From Pelistega europaea (GTDB taxonomy: Bacteria > Pseudomonadota > Gammaproteobacteria > Burkholderiales > Burkholderiaceae_B), in assembly GCF_013133775.1 (NCBI RefSeq), contig NZ_JABGBO010000012.1, positions 19,676 to 83,675 of the forward strand: a DNA stretch of 64,000 nucleotides, read 5' to 3'. Of this stretch, positions 17,531-26,965 are shown piece after piece. The notes below the pieces were generated by a model, which saw only the letters and a list, made by a program, of their open reading frames with translations, was not told the origin of the DNA and did no database searches. How positions within the stretch are numbered: position 1 is the stretch's first letter; every line of letters starts with the position of its first letter. A program made the translations under genes and the position numbers.

Positions 17531-18556
17531 ATGACAACAGCATTTGAACAAGTTAAAACAACGTTATTGGGGCAGCCTCGCACCTGGCTAGTGACCGGGT
17601 GTGCAGGTTTTATTGGCTCCAATCTACTAGAGACATTGCTTAAGTTAAATCAAAAAGTGGTGGGGTTGGATAATTTTGCCACTGGACATCGCCATAATTT
17701 GACTGAGGTTCAGTCACAAGTTAGTGCTGAGCAATGGGCTAATTTCCACTTTATCGAAGGGGATATTCGTGATTTGGATACTTGCCGTGCCGCAGTGAAA
17801 GGGGTGGACTATGTATTACACCAGGCTGCATTAGGTTCAGTTCCTCGCTCGATTAATGACCCTATCACAAGCAATGACGTTAATATCGGTGGTTTCCTGA
17901 ATATGATGGTGGCAGCACGTGATGAAAGTGTGAAAGCTTTTGTTTTTGCTGCTTCTAGTTCCACTTATGGTGACCATCCTGACTTGCCTAAGGTTGAGCA
18001 TAAGATTGGTAATCCACTCTCTCCTTATGCGATTACCAAACTAGTTGATGAGCTTTATGGTCGCATTTTCGCTCAATGTTATGGTTTTAAATCAATTGGG
18101 CTACGCTACTTTAATGTATTTGGTAAGCGTCAGGATCCTAATGGTGCTTATGCTGCTGTAATTCCTAAATGGACAGCCGCAATGATTCACCAAGGTGATA
18201 TTACGGTCAATGGTGATGGTGAAACAAGCCGTGACTTTTGTTTTATTGAAAATGTTGTACAGGCTAATTTGCTTGCCGCTACACATATGCCAGAGAGTGG
18301 TTTTGAAGTGTATAACGTGGCCTATCATGCACAGACTACGCTGAATACATTGTTCAACTATATTAAGGATACGCTGGCAGCTAATGGGGTGGTTTATACG
18401 AAATCGCCTATTTATGCTGATTTCCGCAAAGGTGATGTACGCCATTCATTCGCAGACATTACCAAAGCTAAAACGCAGCTTGGCTATGAGCCTGCTTTCT
18501 CTATTATAGAGGGCTTGGCGAAAGCGATGCCTTGGTATATTCAGTTCTTAAAATAA
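17531..18556 (+). CDS. tviC: UDP-N-acetylglucosamine(uronate) 4-epimerase, TviC/WbpP-like SDR
   Basis: This 341-residue extended short-chain dehydrogenase has the NAD motif [14 protein letters not shown], then [22 protein letters not shown] with the catalytic Ser/Thr, and the YAITK (YxxxK) active site. [20 protein letters not shown] is typical of the WbpP/TviC group that epimerises C4 of UDP-GlcNAc or UDP-GlcNAcA. It follows tviB by 4 nt. No strong ribosome site is present, so translation may be coupled to tviB. Confidence 0.92.
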   Translation: MTTAFEQVKTTLLGQPRTWLVTGCAGFIGSNLLETLLKLNQKVVGLDNFATGHRHNLTEVQSQVSAEQWANFHFIEGDIRDLDTCRAAVKGVDYVLHQAALGSVPRSINDPITSNDVNIGGFLNMMVAARDESVKAFVFAASSSTYGDHPDLPKVEHKIGNPLSPYAITKLVDELYGRIFAQCYGFKSIGLRYFNVFGKRQDPNGAYAAVIPKWTAAMIHQGDITVNGDGETSRDFCFIENVVQANLLAATHMPESGFEVYNVAYHAQTTLNTLFNYIKDTLAANGVVYTKSPIYADFRKGDVRHSFADITKAKTQLGYEPAFSIIEGLAKAMPWYIQFLK

Positions 18557-19894
18557 GTGAGCGGTTCTAGTCACACATCCAAAAGCGACCATATGCGCAT
18601 TGTCTCAGGGGCAATGCGGGTCGCTTTTTTTCTAATTATTGGCAAGCTCGCAGGGGCCATAAAAGAAATGGCTGTTGCCCATCGCTATGGCGTTAGCGAT
18701 GTCGTGGATGCCTATCAGTTTACTCAGAGCATGGCTAATTGGCTCCCTACAACTATCGTGGGGGCATTTTCTATTGTGTTAATCCCGGTGTTGGTGAAGT
18801 TACGACATCTTGGTCAAGAGGAGAAGAATCGCTTTCTTGCAGAGCTACAGGCATGGATTATTGCTGTTGGTGTGTTTATTGTCGTAGCTTCTGTATTGGC
18901 ATGGCCCTGGGTCATAACACATATGTCAGGTAAATTAAGTCTGGCAGCCAAGGAGTATAGTCAACAGATGATATGGGTATTTGGACCTGTTGGTTTGTTG
19001 ATTCTCATCGTAGGCGTGCATATGGCGAGGCTACGGGCATTAGAGCGTCATATCAACAATTTGCTAGATAGTTTGCCAGCTTTATTCATCTTTGTATGGA
19101 TTTTACTCTCACCTGGCGATACATCCATTTTCCCCATTATTCTTGGGGTGCTATGCGGTTATATACTACAGACCGTTTTATTGTGGTATATGGCAAATAA
19201 GGCGGAGGGTGAACGTTGGATTCCCCTGCATTGGCAGTTCCAATCTTCCCATTGGAGGTCCTTACTTCACGCGGCTGGTTTTATGCTAGTAGGGCAAATT
19301 GCATTGAGTTTTGTTGCTCCTATGGACCAGATGTTTGCTGCCCAGCTAGGTAATAACGCCAATGCAACAATGGGTTATGCAACACGTTTGGTATCTGTCA
19401 TTATTGGGATTGGGGCTGCTTCAGTTGGTCGAGCAGCATTGCCTGTGTTGGCTGATGTACAACACCGAGGAGAGGCACAACAAGCAAAAAATATGGCTTT
19501 GAAATGGTCCCTGGCGATGGTGGGGTTAGGCTTACTTGCCTTAGCTATAGCGTGGATGTTGGCTCCTTTTATGGTGAAACTCGTTTTTGAAAGAGGTGCT
19601 TTTACTTCAGATAATACGGTCGCAGTTGCTCAGGCATTACGTTTTGGATTAATGCAAGTGCCTTTTTATTTTGGAGTGCTGATTTTAGTGCAGTTATTGG
19701 CTAGTCAAAATCGTTATAAACTGATGGCAGTGATTGCTTTAATGAATTTTGCTGTGAAGTTCTTGTTGAATTTCCTACTCGCACCACGCTATGGGGTTGA
19801 AGGGATTATGACAGCTACAGCAGGAATGTATTTATTTTCTTTTGTATGCTATTTTTTAATTGCGTGGCGCTTACCGATTAAACAAAATGTCTAA
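18557..19894 (+). CDS. MurJ/MviN-family lipid-linked glycan flippase
   Basis: This 445-residue polytopic protein of the MOP superfamily aligns with MurJ/MviN: FLIIGKLAGAIKEMAVAHRYGVSDVVDAYQ near the start, the LPTTIVGAFSIVLIPVL helix, and FERGAFTSDNTVAVAQALRFG in the second half. Within a glycan cluster this type most likely flips an undecaprenyl-linked oligosaccharide in place of a Wzx. GTG 18557 directly abuts the tviC stop; an internal ATG at 18593 is the alternative start, and neither has a clear ribosome site. The next gene overlaps it by 8 nt. Confidence 0.85.
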   Translation: MSGSSHTSKSDHMRIVSGAMRVAFFLIIGKLAGAIKEMAVAHRYGVSDVVDAYQFTQSMANWLPTTIVGAFSIVLIPVLVKLRHLGQEEKNRFLAELQAWIIAVGVFIVVASVLAWPWVITHMSGKLSLAAKEYSQQMIWVFGPVGLLILIVGVHMARLRALERHINNLLDSLPALFIFVWILLSPGDTSIFPIILGVLCGYILQTVLLWYMANKAEGERWIPLHWQFQSSHWRSLLHAAGFMLVGQIALSFVAPMDQMFAAQLGNNANATMGYATRLVSVIIGIGAASVGRAALPVLADVQHRGEAQQAKNMALKWSLAMVGLGLLALAIAWMLAPFMVKLVFERGAFTSDNTVAVAQALRFGLMQVPFYFGVLILVQLLASQNRYKLMAVIALMNFAVKFLLNFLLAPRYGVEGIMTATAGMYLFSFVCYFLIAWRLPIKQNV

Positions 19895-21014
19895 TATACA
19901 AGCTAAATTGTCCATTATGATTGTAATTCCTTCTCTGCACGGAGGTGGTGCGGAGCGGGTAGCCGTGACATTGGCAGATTATTGGCAGTATCGGGGTTAT
20001 GATGTGACATTATTGACGCAATCAGACCCTAGCACGGATGTCTATGAACTCAATAAAAATGTGCGTCGCTTAAGTACCCAGCAATTTGGACAAACAGGTG
20101 CATGGTCGCAGCTTAAGAAAGTCTTGGCTATTCGTAAAATGGTACAGCGTTACCGTCCAGATGTAGTGATTGGTATCATGACAAGTGCATCAATATTGTC
20201 TATTCTGGCTTGTACGGGTCTAGGTGTGCCAGTGGTGGCGACTGAGCATGCTCATCCTCCATCACAGAAAATGTCTACATTTTGGCAGAAGTTGCGTCAA
20301 TTCGCATACCCAAAGGCGGCTAAAGTCATTGCTCTGACGCAAATGAGTGCACAGTGGCTTGAAGACAATCTTCCTAATATTCGTGTGGGAGTAATCCCCA
20401 ACGCTATTCAATGGCCATTAAAAAATATTCCTCCTGTAGTGCTTCCTAAGAAACCTCAGGGTAGCAAGTTATTACTTGCTGTTGGTCGGTTGCATCCTGA
20501 AAAAGGGTTTGATGTGCTTATCCAAGCATTTGCATTGCTTGCTAATCAACACCCAGACTGGAATCTTGTGATTCTTGGCGAGGGTGGGGCACGTGATACA
20601 CTCACCGCACAGGTTCAGCAATTATCCTTAAATGACCGCGTACGACTACCTGGGCGAGTTGGTAATCTGTTAGACTGGTACGAACAGGCAGATATGTTTG
20701 TATTGAGTTCGCACTTTGAGGGCATGTCAAATTGTTTACAAGAAGCCATGGCTTGTGGTCTGTGTGTTGTATCATTTGATTGCGATACAGGACCACGAGA
20801 ATTAATCCGCGAAGGTATAGATGGAGTCTTGGTGCGTCCAGTAGCCGATGCGACTGCACTAGCAAATACTTTAGGTGTGTTGATGTCTGATGATGCTTTG
20901 CGAGCACAATATGCAATTAAGTCTCCCGAGATTAAGGACCGTTTTTCTATGCAGAAAGTTGGCCAGGCATGGGATGATTTATTTATTGAACTGGGTGTGA
21001 AGCATTCGCGTTGA
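19887..21014 (+). CDS. Glycosyltransferase family 4 (GT-B fold)
   Basis: This 375-residue enzyme shows SIMIVIPSLHGGGAERVAVTLA at the N-terminus (acceptor-domain glycine loop). The C-terminal donor domain has LLAVGRLHPEKGFDVLIQAF and the EX7E-like stretch SHFEGMSNCLQEAMACGLCV ending at GPRELI. This subtype (GGGAERVA plus GPREL) is common among HexNAc and HexNAcA transferases of O-antigen and N-glycan clusters (PglH/PglJ-like). It overlaps the flippase stop by 8 nt. The precise sugar is unknown. Confidence 0.9.
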   Translation: MSNIQAKLSIMIVIPSLHGGGAERVAVTLADYWQYRGYDVTLLTQSDPSTDVYELNKNVRRLSTQQFGQTGAWSQLKKVLAIRKMVQRYRPDVVIGIMTSASILSILACTGLGVPVVATEHAHPPSQKMSTFWQKLRQFAYPKAAKVIALTQMSAQWLEDNLPNIRVGVIPNAIQWPLKNIPPVVLPKKPQGSKLLLAVGRLHPEKGFDVLIQAFALLANQHPDWNLVILGEGGARDTLTAQVQQLSLNDRVRLPGRVGNLLDWYEQADMFVLSSHFEGMSNCLQEAMACGLCVVSFDCDTGPRELIREGIDGVLVRPVADATALANTLGVLMSDDALRAQYAIKSPEIKDRFSMQKVGQAWDDLFIELGVKHSR

Positions 21015-21194
21015 TAGGGAGATAATATCTTATATCCTAGTGATAGCTTTTGGACGGTCATTTGTCATGGGTTAGAGCAATGCACCACTGTTATAACGAT
21101 AAAATGATATGTGCCGTGGTGAGTTGAAAATGTCATATAAAAAGGCAATAAGCAAGATAAATCAATCGGTGAATAGCAAAAAGGAATAAAAAAT

Positions 21195-23087
21195 ATGTGT
21201 GGAATTGTTGGACTGATAGGTTCATTTGAACAAAAACAGGAGCTATTGACACAAGCCTGTGAGCGCATTCAACACCGTGGGCCAGATAGTCAAGGTGTGT
21301 GGCTTAGCGATAATCAGCAAGTAGGGTTTGCACATGTTCGTCTGGCTATTCAAGATTTATCTGAACAGGGTCATCAACCTATGCTAAGTGATGATGGGCG
21401 TTATGTGTTGGTATTTAACGGTGAAATTTATAACCACCTCGAATTACGTGAACAGCTTCATAAAGCCACATGGCGAGGACATTCTGATACTGAAACGATG
21501 TTAGCTTGCTTTGCACAGTGGGGTGTAGAGTCAACTTTGCGTAAAATGGTGGGGATGTTTGCTTTTGCTCTATGGGATAAGGAAGAAGAGACGCTGACAT
21601 TAGGTCGAGACCGTTTTGGCGAGAAGCCATTGTACTATGCACATAGCCCTTACGGTTTGCTATTTTCCTCTGATTTAAGAGCGTTAATGCCCGTTGCAGG
21701 ATTTAACCGTCAAATTAATCGACAAGCTGTCGTTGCCTTGATGCGACACAACTATATTCCCGCCCCTTATACGATTTTTGAGGGTGCATATAAGCTGCCT
21801 CCAGCAAGTTATCTTGTTTTCTCACATGATCAATTGTGGAATCAGCATGAGTGGTCTCATCCTACTGCTTATTGGTCCGCCTATGACATTGCTAAACGTA
21901 GTAGTGATCGCATTTTTGAAAGTGATGCTGCTGCGATTGACGCATTTGATAAGGTGCTATCTGATGCGGTTAAAGGGCAAATGTTAGCGGACGTCAAGTT
22001 GGGGGCTTTTTTATCTGGGGGAACAGATTCTTCGCTTATTGCTGCATTGATGCAAAAACAGAGTGAGCAACCCATTAGAACATTCGCTATTGGTTTTAAA
22101 GATGATAACTATAATGAGGCCCCCTTTGCCAAGGCTGTTGCACAACATTTAGGGACTGAACATACAGAACTCTATATGGATGGTGATGATGCCTTGGGTT
22201 TATTTGAACAGCTTCCTCTTATGTATAGTGAGCCCTTTGCTGATTCGTCACAACTACCAGTAGCGGTCATGATGAAAATGACTGCTGAACATGTTAAAGT
22301 GGCCCTATCTGGGGATGCAGGTGATGAACTCTTTGGTGGCTATAATCGGTATAAACGAGCACAGCACTGGTGGACACGATGTCATAATGTTCCTGCTTTC
22401 TTAAGACCGCTTGTATCACGAGTGGCACATCAGATGTCACTGCATTATGGCGACTCCCTTGAGAAGCAAATGAAATGGCAACAGTTTTCTTTGTTGATGC
22501 AGGCAAAAAATAGTGTGAAATTCTATCAGCCGTTTGTATCATATTGGAAAAATCCAGAGCAACTTGTTGTTAATGGAGTAGAGCCTGCAACAGCTTTTGA
22601 AAATAATCCATTGAGTGATTTGCTGAAGACAATGATGATTACGGATACTTTATCGTATTTACCAGATGATATTTTGGTCAAAGTGGATAGAGCTGCCATG
22701 TATTATTCATTGGAAACAAGGGTGCCATTACTTGACCATCGAATTTTTGAGTTTGTGTGGGATATTCATCCGAGATACAAATGGCGTGATGGTAAGAGCA
22801 AGTGGTTGATGAAAGAAGTGTTATACCGCTATGTTCCTCAAACATTGCTTGAGCGTCCCAAAAAAGGATTTTCTGTCCCTTTAGGAGATTGGCTAAAAGG
22901 TCCTTTGCGTGAGTGGGCGTGGGATTTATTAAGTAGTGAGCGGTTGAAGAAACAAGGTTTGCTTAATGAAGCTATCATTCAAAAAACCTGGTTGGCACAT
23001 CAAACAGGTCAAGGTGATTGGAGTGCCCAGCTTTGGGGCGTGTTGATGTTGCAAGCCTGGATTGATGCTTATGATATTGCAGTGTAG
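21195..23087 (+). CDS. AsnB-type glutamine amidotransferase (asparagine synthase family), probable uronamide-forming
   Basis: This 630-residue protein begins MCGIVGLIGSF, with Cys2 as the glutaminase nucleophile. The N-terminal class II domain (RLAIQDLSEQGHQPM, FNGEIYNH, HSDTETMLACF) is followed by an ATP-pyrophosphatase synthetase domain (LGAFLSGGTDSSLIAALM, ALSGDAGDELFGGYNRYKRA, VDRAAMYYSLETRVPLLD). In polysaccharide clusters such proteins (WbpS/WbtH-like) often turn a uronic acid into the amide, which fits the UDP-HexNAcA pathway next door; housekeeping asparagine synthesis is the alternative. AAGGA precedes the ATG. Confidence 0.9.
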   Translation: MCGIVGLIGSFEQKQELLTQACERIQHRGPDSQGVWLSDNQQVGFAHVRLAIQDLSEQGHQPMLSDDGRYVLVFNGEIYNHLELREQLHKATWRGHSDTETMLACFAQWGVESTLRKMVGMFAFALWDKEEETLTLGRDRFGEKPLYYAHSPYGLLFSSDLRALMPVAGFNRQINRQAVVALMRHNYIPAPYTIFEGAYKLPPASYLVFSHDQLWNQHEWSHPTAYWSAYDIAKRSSDRIFESDAAAIDAFDKVLSDAVKGQMLADVKLGAFLSGGTDSSLIAALMQKQSEQPIRTFAIGFKDDNYNEAPFAKAVAQHLGTEHTELYMDGDDALGLFEQLPLMYSEPFADSSQLPVAVMMKMTAEHVKVALSGDAGDELFGGYNRYKRAQHWWTRCHNVPAFLRPLVSRVAHQMSLHYGDSLEKQMKWQQFSLLMQAKNSVKFYQPFVSYWKNPEQLVVNGVEPATAFENNPLSDLLKTMMITDTLSYLPDDILVKVDRAAMYYSLETRVPLLDHRIFEFVWDIHPRYKWRDGKSKWLMKEVLYRYVPQTLLERPKKGFSVPLGDWLKGPLREWAWDLLSSERLKKQGLLNEAIIQKTWLAHQTGQGDWSAQLWGVLMLQAWIDAYDIAV

Positions 23088-23090
23088 GAT

Positions 23091-24203
23091 ATGAAAATTT
23101 TATTTCTGCTGAGTTCTTTAAATGCGGGTGGGGCAGAGCGTGTAGCCTGCACATTGGTCAATGCTTGGGTGGCCAAGGGTTATGAGGTAGTGATGGTGCC
23201 TTGCTTTTCCCAAGGTAGTGGGCAATCTTTTTATTCTCTTGATGCTAGGGTGCAGGTGCGTTGGTTAAGTGAGGCTCTACCCAGTAATAAATGGCTTGCA
23301 CGTCTAGTAAAACCTATCGTCTTGCGTCGCATTATGCAAGAAGTCAAGGCGGATGTAATGGTATCATTTTTAACCAATGTGAATGTTATGGCATTGCTAG
23401 CCAAGCAAGGTTTAGATATTCCACTTATTGTCTGTGAGCGTTCAGACCCCTCTTTTCAAAAAATTAGCGCGAGTCTTAGATTCTTGCGTAGACATCTATA
23501 TGCAGGGGCAGATGCGGTGCTGTTGCAGACTGAACAGGCTGCTAAAATGTTTGCCCAGTCTATGCCTGTGTTGAGACGTTTACGAGTGATACCGAATCCT
23601 TTGCCGATAGATTTGGAAAAGTCACTGGAGAATGAAGGTAACAATGTAGGCACACAGTCCGGAAGTAAAGTGGCTGTTGCAGTAGGGCGTCTAGTTCCTA
23701 GCAAACAGTTTGATAAACTTATCGCCAACTTTACTCATATTGCTGCACAATGCCCAGATTGGCAATTACATATTTATGGAGATGGTCCAGAACGAGAGAC
23801 CTTGCAACAGCTGATTACCTCTTCGCATATGCAAGAGCGTATTTATCTTAAGGGTAAAACAAACCAACCTTGGGCAGTGATGCGACAAGCTCAGTTACTT
23901 GCTATGAGTTCACGTTTAGAGGGGTTTCCTAATGTGATGTTGGAAGCAATGGCCTGTGGACTTCCTGTCATTTGCTATGATTGTCCAAGTGGACCACGAG
24001 AATTGAGCATAAATGGTGAAGTGGCTCGGTTAGTTGCACTGGATGATGAAAAAGCCTATCAACAACAGCTACTCGAATTAATGCAAAATAGTGAGGAACG
24101 GATGTTATTGGCTAAAAATGGTCAACAAAGTGTATTGACTCGCTATTCTCAATGGCAAGTTTTAAAACTATGGGACGATTTGTTGGCTGAAGTCGCAAGA
24201 TAG
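23091..24203 (+). CDS. Glycosyltransferase family 4 (GT-B fold), second GGGAERVA-type
   Basis: This 370-residue enzyme is related to the one at 19887: it starts KILFLLSSLNAGGAERVACT and has VAVAVGRLVPSKQFDKLIANF, then SSRLEGFPNVMLEAMACGLPVICYD and GPREL. The two look like diverged paralogues that would add similar sugars in succession. It begins 4 nt after the amidotransferase gene, so it is in the same operon. Confidence 0.9.
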   Translation: MKILFLLSSLNAGGAERVACTLVNAWVAKGYEVVMVPCFSQGSGQSFYSLDARVQVRWLSEALPSNKWLARLVKPIVLRRIMQEVKADVMVSFLTNVNVMALLAKQGLDIPLIVCERSDPSFQKISASLRFLRRHLYAGADAVLLQTEQAAKMFAQSMPVLRRLRVIPNPLPIDLEKSLENEGNNVGTQSGSKVAVAVGRLVPSKQFDKLIANFTHIAAQCPDWQLHIYGDGPERETLQQLITSSHMQERIYLKGKTNQPWAVMRQAQLLAMSSRLEGFPNVMLEAMACGLPVICYDCPSGPRELSINGEVARLVALDDEKAYQQQLLELMQNSEERMLLAKNGQQSVLTRYSQWQVLKLWDDLLAEVAR

Positions 24204-24339
24204 TGATGAATGGCATGATGGTGAATTCATATGTTGGTCTCAATATGGAATCGTAAGTGATAGTGATGATGGGTATGATGGTTAATTTTGTTGTTCAGTA
24301 TGGCTCCCCGCACCATGATAATAGCAGTGATGTAAACCA

Positions 24340-24365
24340 ACACAATGGCAAGGATGCCATTGTGT
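24340..24365. promoter_or_regulatory. Intergenic hairpin inside the glycosyltransferase operon
   Basis: Within the 257-nt gap 24204-24460 there is a perfect 11-bp inverted repeat, ACACAATGGCA / TGCCATTGTGT, with loop AGGA and no T-run. The rest of the gap is rich in GATGATGG-like words and has no credible gene. It could be an mRNA processing or pausing site between the two halves of the operon. Confidence 0.5.
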
Positions 24366-24460
24366 AGTTTATGGTAGTAAAAGGTTTTAATAAGATGGTC
24401 AATATGGCCAAGATGAATAGAGCGATTTAATGTAGAGCGTATGATGGAGTAGGGGCGATA

Positions 24461-25627
24461 ATGACATTCAAAGTAGTGCATCTAATTAGTGGTCTAGGGC
24501 AAGGGGGAGCAGAGACAGTACTTACTCGGCTGGTAACTCACTCTAATCAACAAAATATTGTAGTGAGTTTTGGTGACGAGGGGGTGTATGGTGCAACGCT
24601 CAAAGCAGCAGGTGTGTCAGTTTATACGTTGGGTATGCAATCAGGTAAACTACGTTGGCAGGATTTAAAACGTTTAATTGCATTACTAAAACGGCTTGAA
24701 CCTGATGTTATACAAACATGGATGTATCATGCTGATTTTTTTGGTGGTATAGCTGCTCGTTTAGCTGGATTTAAACATATTGCTTGGGGGATTAGGAACT
24801 CTGGCGATAGTCTAAAAAATAGCTCTAAGACAAGTTACTATCTTGCTCGTTTAAGTGCCTTTTGTTCTCGTTTTATCCCTCAGCGAATTATTGTCTGTGG
24901 AGAAAAAGCTGCAAAAATTCATACTTCATGGGGGTATCAGGCTGACAAAATGGTGGTAATACAAAATGGCTATGATTTGCGTCAATGGCAGGCAAATCCT
25001 ACAGCAGGAGCTGCATTACGCCAAGCGTGGAGACTCACAGAAAATACTCCTTTGCTAGGTTTTGTGGCGCGCTGGAATCCACTAAAAGATCATCCTAGTC
25101 TGATTAAAGCCTTTGCTTTAACCAAAAAGTCTTACCCTGATGCTGTGTTGGCCTTGATCGGTAAGGGGTTGGAAACTTCTAATAGTGAGCTAATGGCTTT
25201 ACTGTCACAACAAAATTTGCAGGTGGATAGAGATGTATTGCTTCTTGGGCTACGTACCGATGTACCAATGATTATGTCTGCATTGGATATTCATGTGTTA
25301 TCTAGTATTGCTGAAGGGTTTCCTAATGTAGTGTGTGAATCTATGGCATGCCAGGTTCCTAATGTAGTGACAGATGTGGGAGATGCTGCATTGATTGTGG
25401 GTAACAATGGTTGGATAGCACAACCTGCGAACCCAGATGATTTGGCGGATAAGCTTAATCAGGCACTTGCATTGCTTGGTAAACCACATCAGACAAGACA
25501 ACATTATCAGCAATTTGATGAGCTACGTCAGAAAGCACGTCAAAGTGTATTAGAGCGTTTTAGCTTAGAGACCATGGTGCAGAAGTATGAGCATACTTGG
25601 GAGTCCATGATAGAGGGTCACTTGTAA
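24461..25627 (+). CDS. Glycosyltransferase family 4 (GT-B fold)
   Basis: This 388-residue enzyme begins KVVHLISGLGQGGAETVLTRL, then has IQTWMYHADFFGGIAARLAG (a stretch common to GT4 capsule enzymes), VIQNGYDLRQW, LLGFVARWNPLKDHPSLIKAF, and the donor-site SSIAEGFPNVVCESMACQVP. The ATG follows AGGGG. It is separated from the previous gene by a 257-nt gap containing a hairpin but keeps the same direction. Sugar specificity is unknown. Confidence 0.9.
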   Translation: MTFKVVHLISGLGQGGAETVLTRLVTHSNQQNIVVSFGDEGVYGATLKAAGVSVYTLGMQSGKLRWQDLKRLIALLKRLEPDVIQTWMYHADFFGGIAARLAGFKHIAWGIRNSGDSLKNSSKTSYYLARLSAFCSRFIPQRIIVCGEKAAKIHTSWGYQADKMVVIQNGYDLRQWQANPTAGAALRQAWRLTENTPLLGFVARWNPLKDHPSLIKAFALTKKSYPDAVLALIGKGLETSNSELMALLSQQNLQVDRDVLLLGLRTDVPMIMSALDIHVLSSIAEGFPNVVCESMACQVPNVVTDVGDAALIVGNNGWIAQPANPDDLADKLNQALALLGKPHQTRQHYQQFDELRQKARQSVLERFSLETMVQKYEHTWESMIEGHL

Positions 25628-25651
25628 AAAGTTAACGTTACAGAGAGAAGC

Positions 25652-26758
25652 ATGTCAAAAATACTATTTGTGGTCAATAATCCTGCATTTTTCTTGTCAC
25701 ACCGAGTGCGTATTGCTTTGGCCGCCAAAGAGAACGGTTATGATGTCCATGTGGCTACTATGCCTGGAGAGTCGGTTAAGCAAATTGTGGCATATGGTTT
25801 TACACATCACGCATTAGATATGTCGCGCAGTGGTACCAACCCTTTAAATGAGTTGAAAACCATTCTAGGGCTTTATCGTTTATTCAAACAGGTTAGGCCG
25901 GATTTAGTGCACCTTGTGACAATTAAACCCGTGCTATACGGTGGATTGGCGGCTCGTTTGGCTCATGTGCCTGCGGTGGTTTATGCGATTTCAGGATTGG
26001 GGTTTATTTTCACTCGTCAGAAAAAAGGTGTGGATTTATTAAAAACAGTTGTATCTACCCTTTATAAGCGAGCTTTGGGTCATAAAAATAGCCGAGCAAT
26101 TTTTCAAAACGATGATGATTGTGCAATTTTGACCAAGTTAGGTGCTATCCGTTCAGAACAAGTGGTGATGATTCGTGGAGCTGGTGTAGATATGAATGAG
26201 TTTGCTCCGACCCCAGAGCCGGCGATGCCTATTACGATTACGATGGCAGCGAGATTGCTTAAGGACAAAGGAGTGATGGAGTTTGTTGAGGCAGCGAAAT
26301 ATGATGAGAAAAAGCAATATGTTTGGCAATTGGCGGGAGGAATTGATAAGGGGAATCCTGCTTCACTAACCGAGACGGAGTTTGCTAATATTGGCGCTTA
26401 TGTTAGGTGTCTAGGAGAACGTAAGGATATTGCCCATCTTTATGCTCAATCACATATTGTGGTCTTACCCTCGTATCGGGAGGGGATTCCTAAATCATTA
26501 TTGGAGGCAGCTGCAAGTGGGCGACCTATTGTGACAACTGATGTACCAGGATGTCGAGATACGATTATTCCAAATGTGAGTGGTATATTGGTTCCAGTTA
26601 AGAATGGACGAGCGATTTATGAGGCTGTAGTGAGTCTAGCGGAAGATGCAGAGTTGCGTCAGCATATGGGGGTTGAAGGAAGGAAGTTAGCAGAGCGTGA
26701 GTTTGCTATGCCAATTATTATTGAAAAACATCTTGAGGTGTATAGGGCTCTTCTTTAG
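25652..26758 (+). CDS. Glycosyltransferase family 4, PglA/CapM-like
   Basis: This 368-residue enzyme has FVVNNPAFFLSHRVRIALAA, DVHVATMPGESV, the segment VVYAISGLGFIFTRQ typical of PglA/CapM-like GT4 enzymes, MIRGAGVDMNEF, and the donor-site PSYREGIPKSLLEAAASGRP with TTDVPGCRD. PglA-type enzymes usually transfer the second HexNAc onto the lipid-linked primer, so this may be the first transferase after the WecA-like step; that order is inference. It starts 24 nt after the previous GT gene and is the last + strand gene of the cluster. Confidence 0.9.
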   Translation: MSKILFVVNNPAFFLSHRVRIALAAKENGYDVHVATMPGESVKQIVAYGFTHHALDMSRSGTNPLNELKTILGLYRLFKQVRPDLVHLVTIKPVLYGGLAARLAHVPAVVYAISGLGFIFTRQKKGVDLLKTVVSTLYKRALGHKNSRAIFQNDDDCAILTKLGAIRSEQVVMIRGAGVDMNEFAPTPEPAMPITITMAARLLKDKGVMEFVEAAKYDEKKQYVWQLAGGIDKGNPASLTETEFANIGAYVRCLGERKDIAHLYAQSHIVVLPSYREGIPKSLLEAAASGRPIVTTDVPGCRDTIIPNVSGILVPVKNGRAIYEAVVSLAEDAELRQHMGVEGRKLAEREFAMPIIIEKHLEVYRALL

Positions 26759-26898
26759 CTTTTTTGCCAAACTACCCACTATATTTTCACTCCATTATTC
26801 CATTGAGCTGAGTGAACCGCACATTAAAACCCCTGCTTATTGAGCTTTGAAAAGCAAGACAATATGTCACAAGGAAGTCATAGATGTTGCCATGGTGA

Positions 26899-26924
26899 GG
26901 ATGCTGTGCAAATGCACGGCATCC
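26899..26924. promoter_or_regulatory. Intergenic hairpin between the GT4 and phosphomannomutase genes
   Basis: GGATGCTGTGC / GCACGGCATCC forms an 11-bp stem with one wobble and a 4-nt loop in the convergent gap 26759-26965. Neither side has a T-run, so it is not a standard terminator; it may protect or process the 3' end of either convergent transcript. Confidence 0.45.
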
Positions 26925-26965
26925 CAAGGCACCCAGGAGGTTCAGTTAAGAGAGCAAAAGCCTTT

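Noticed and set aside
24227..24481. Histidine-rich 84-residue frame on the minus strand
   Set aside because: It arises from ATG/GATG-rich intergenic DNA read backwards, has no ribosome site or family resemblance, and overlaps the start of a solid glycosyltransferase gene.
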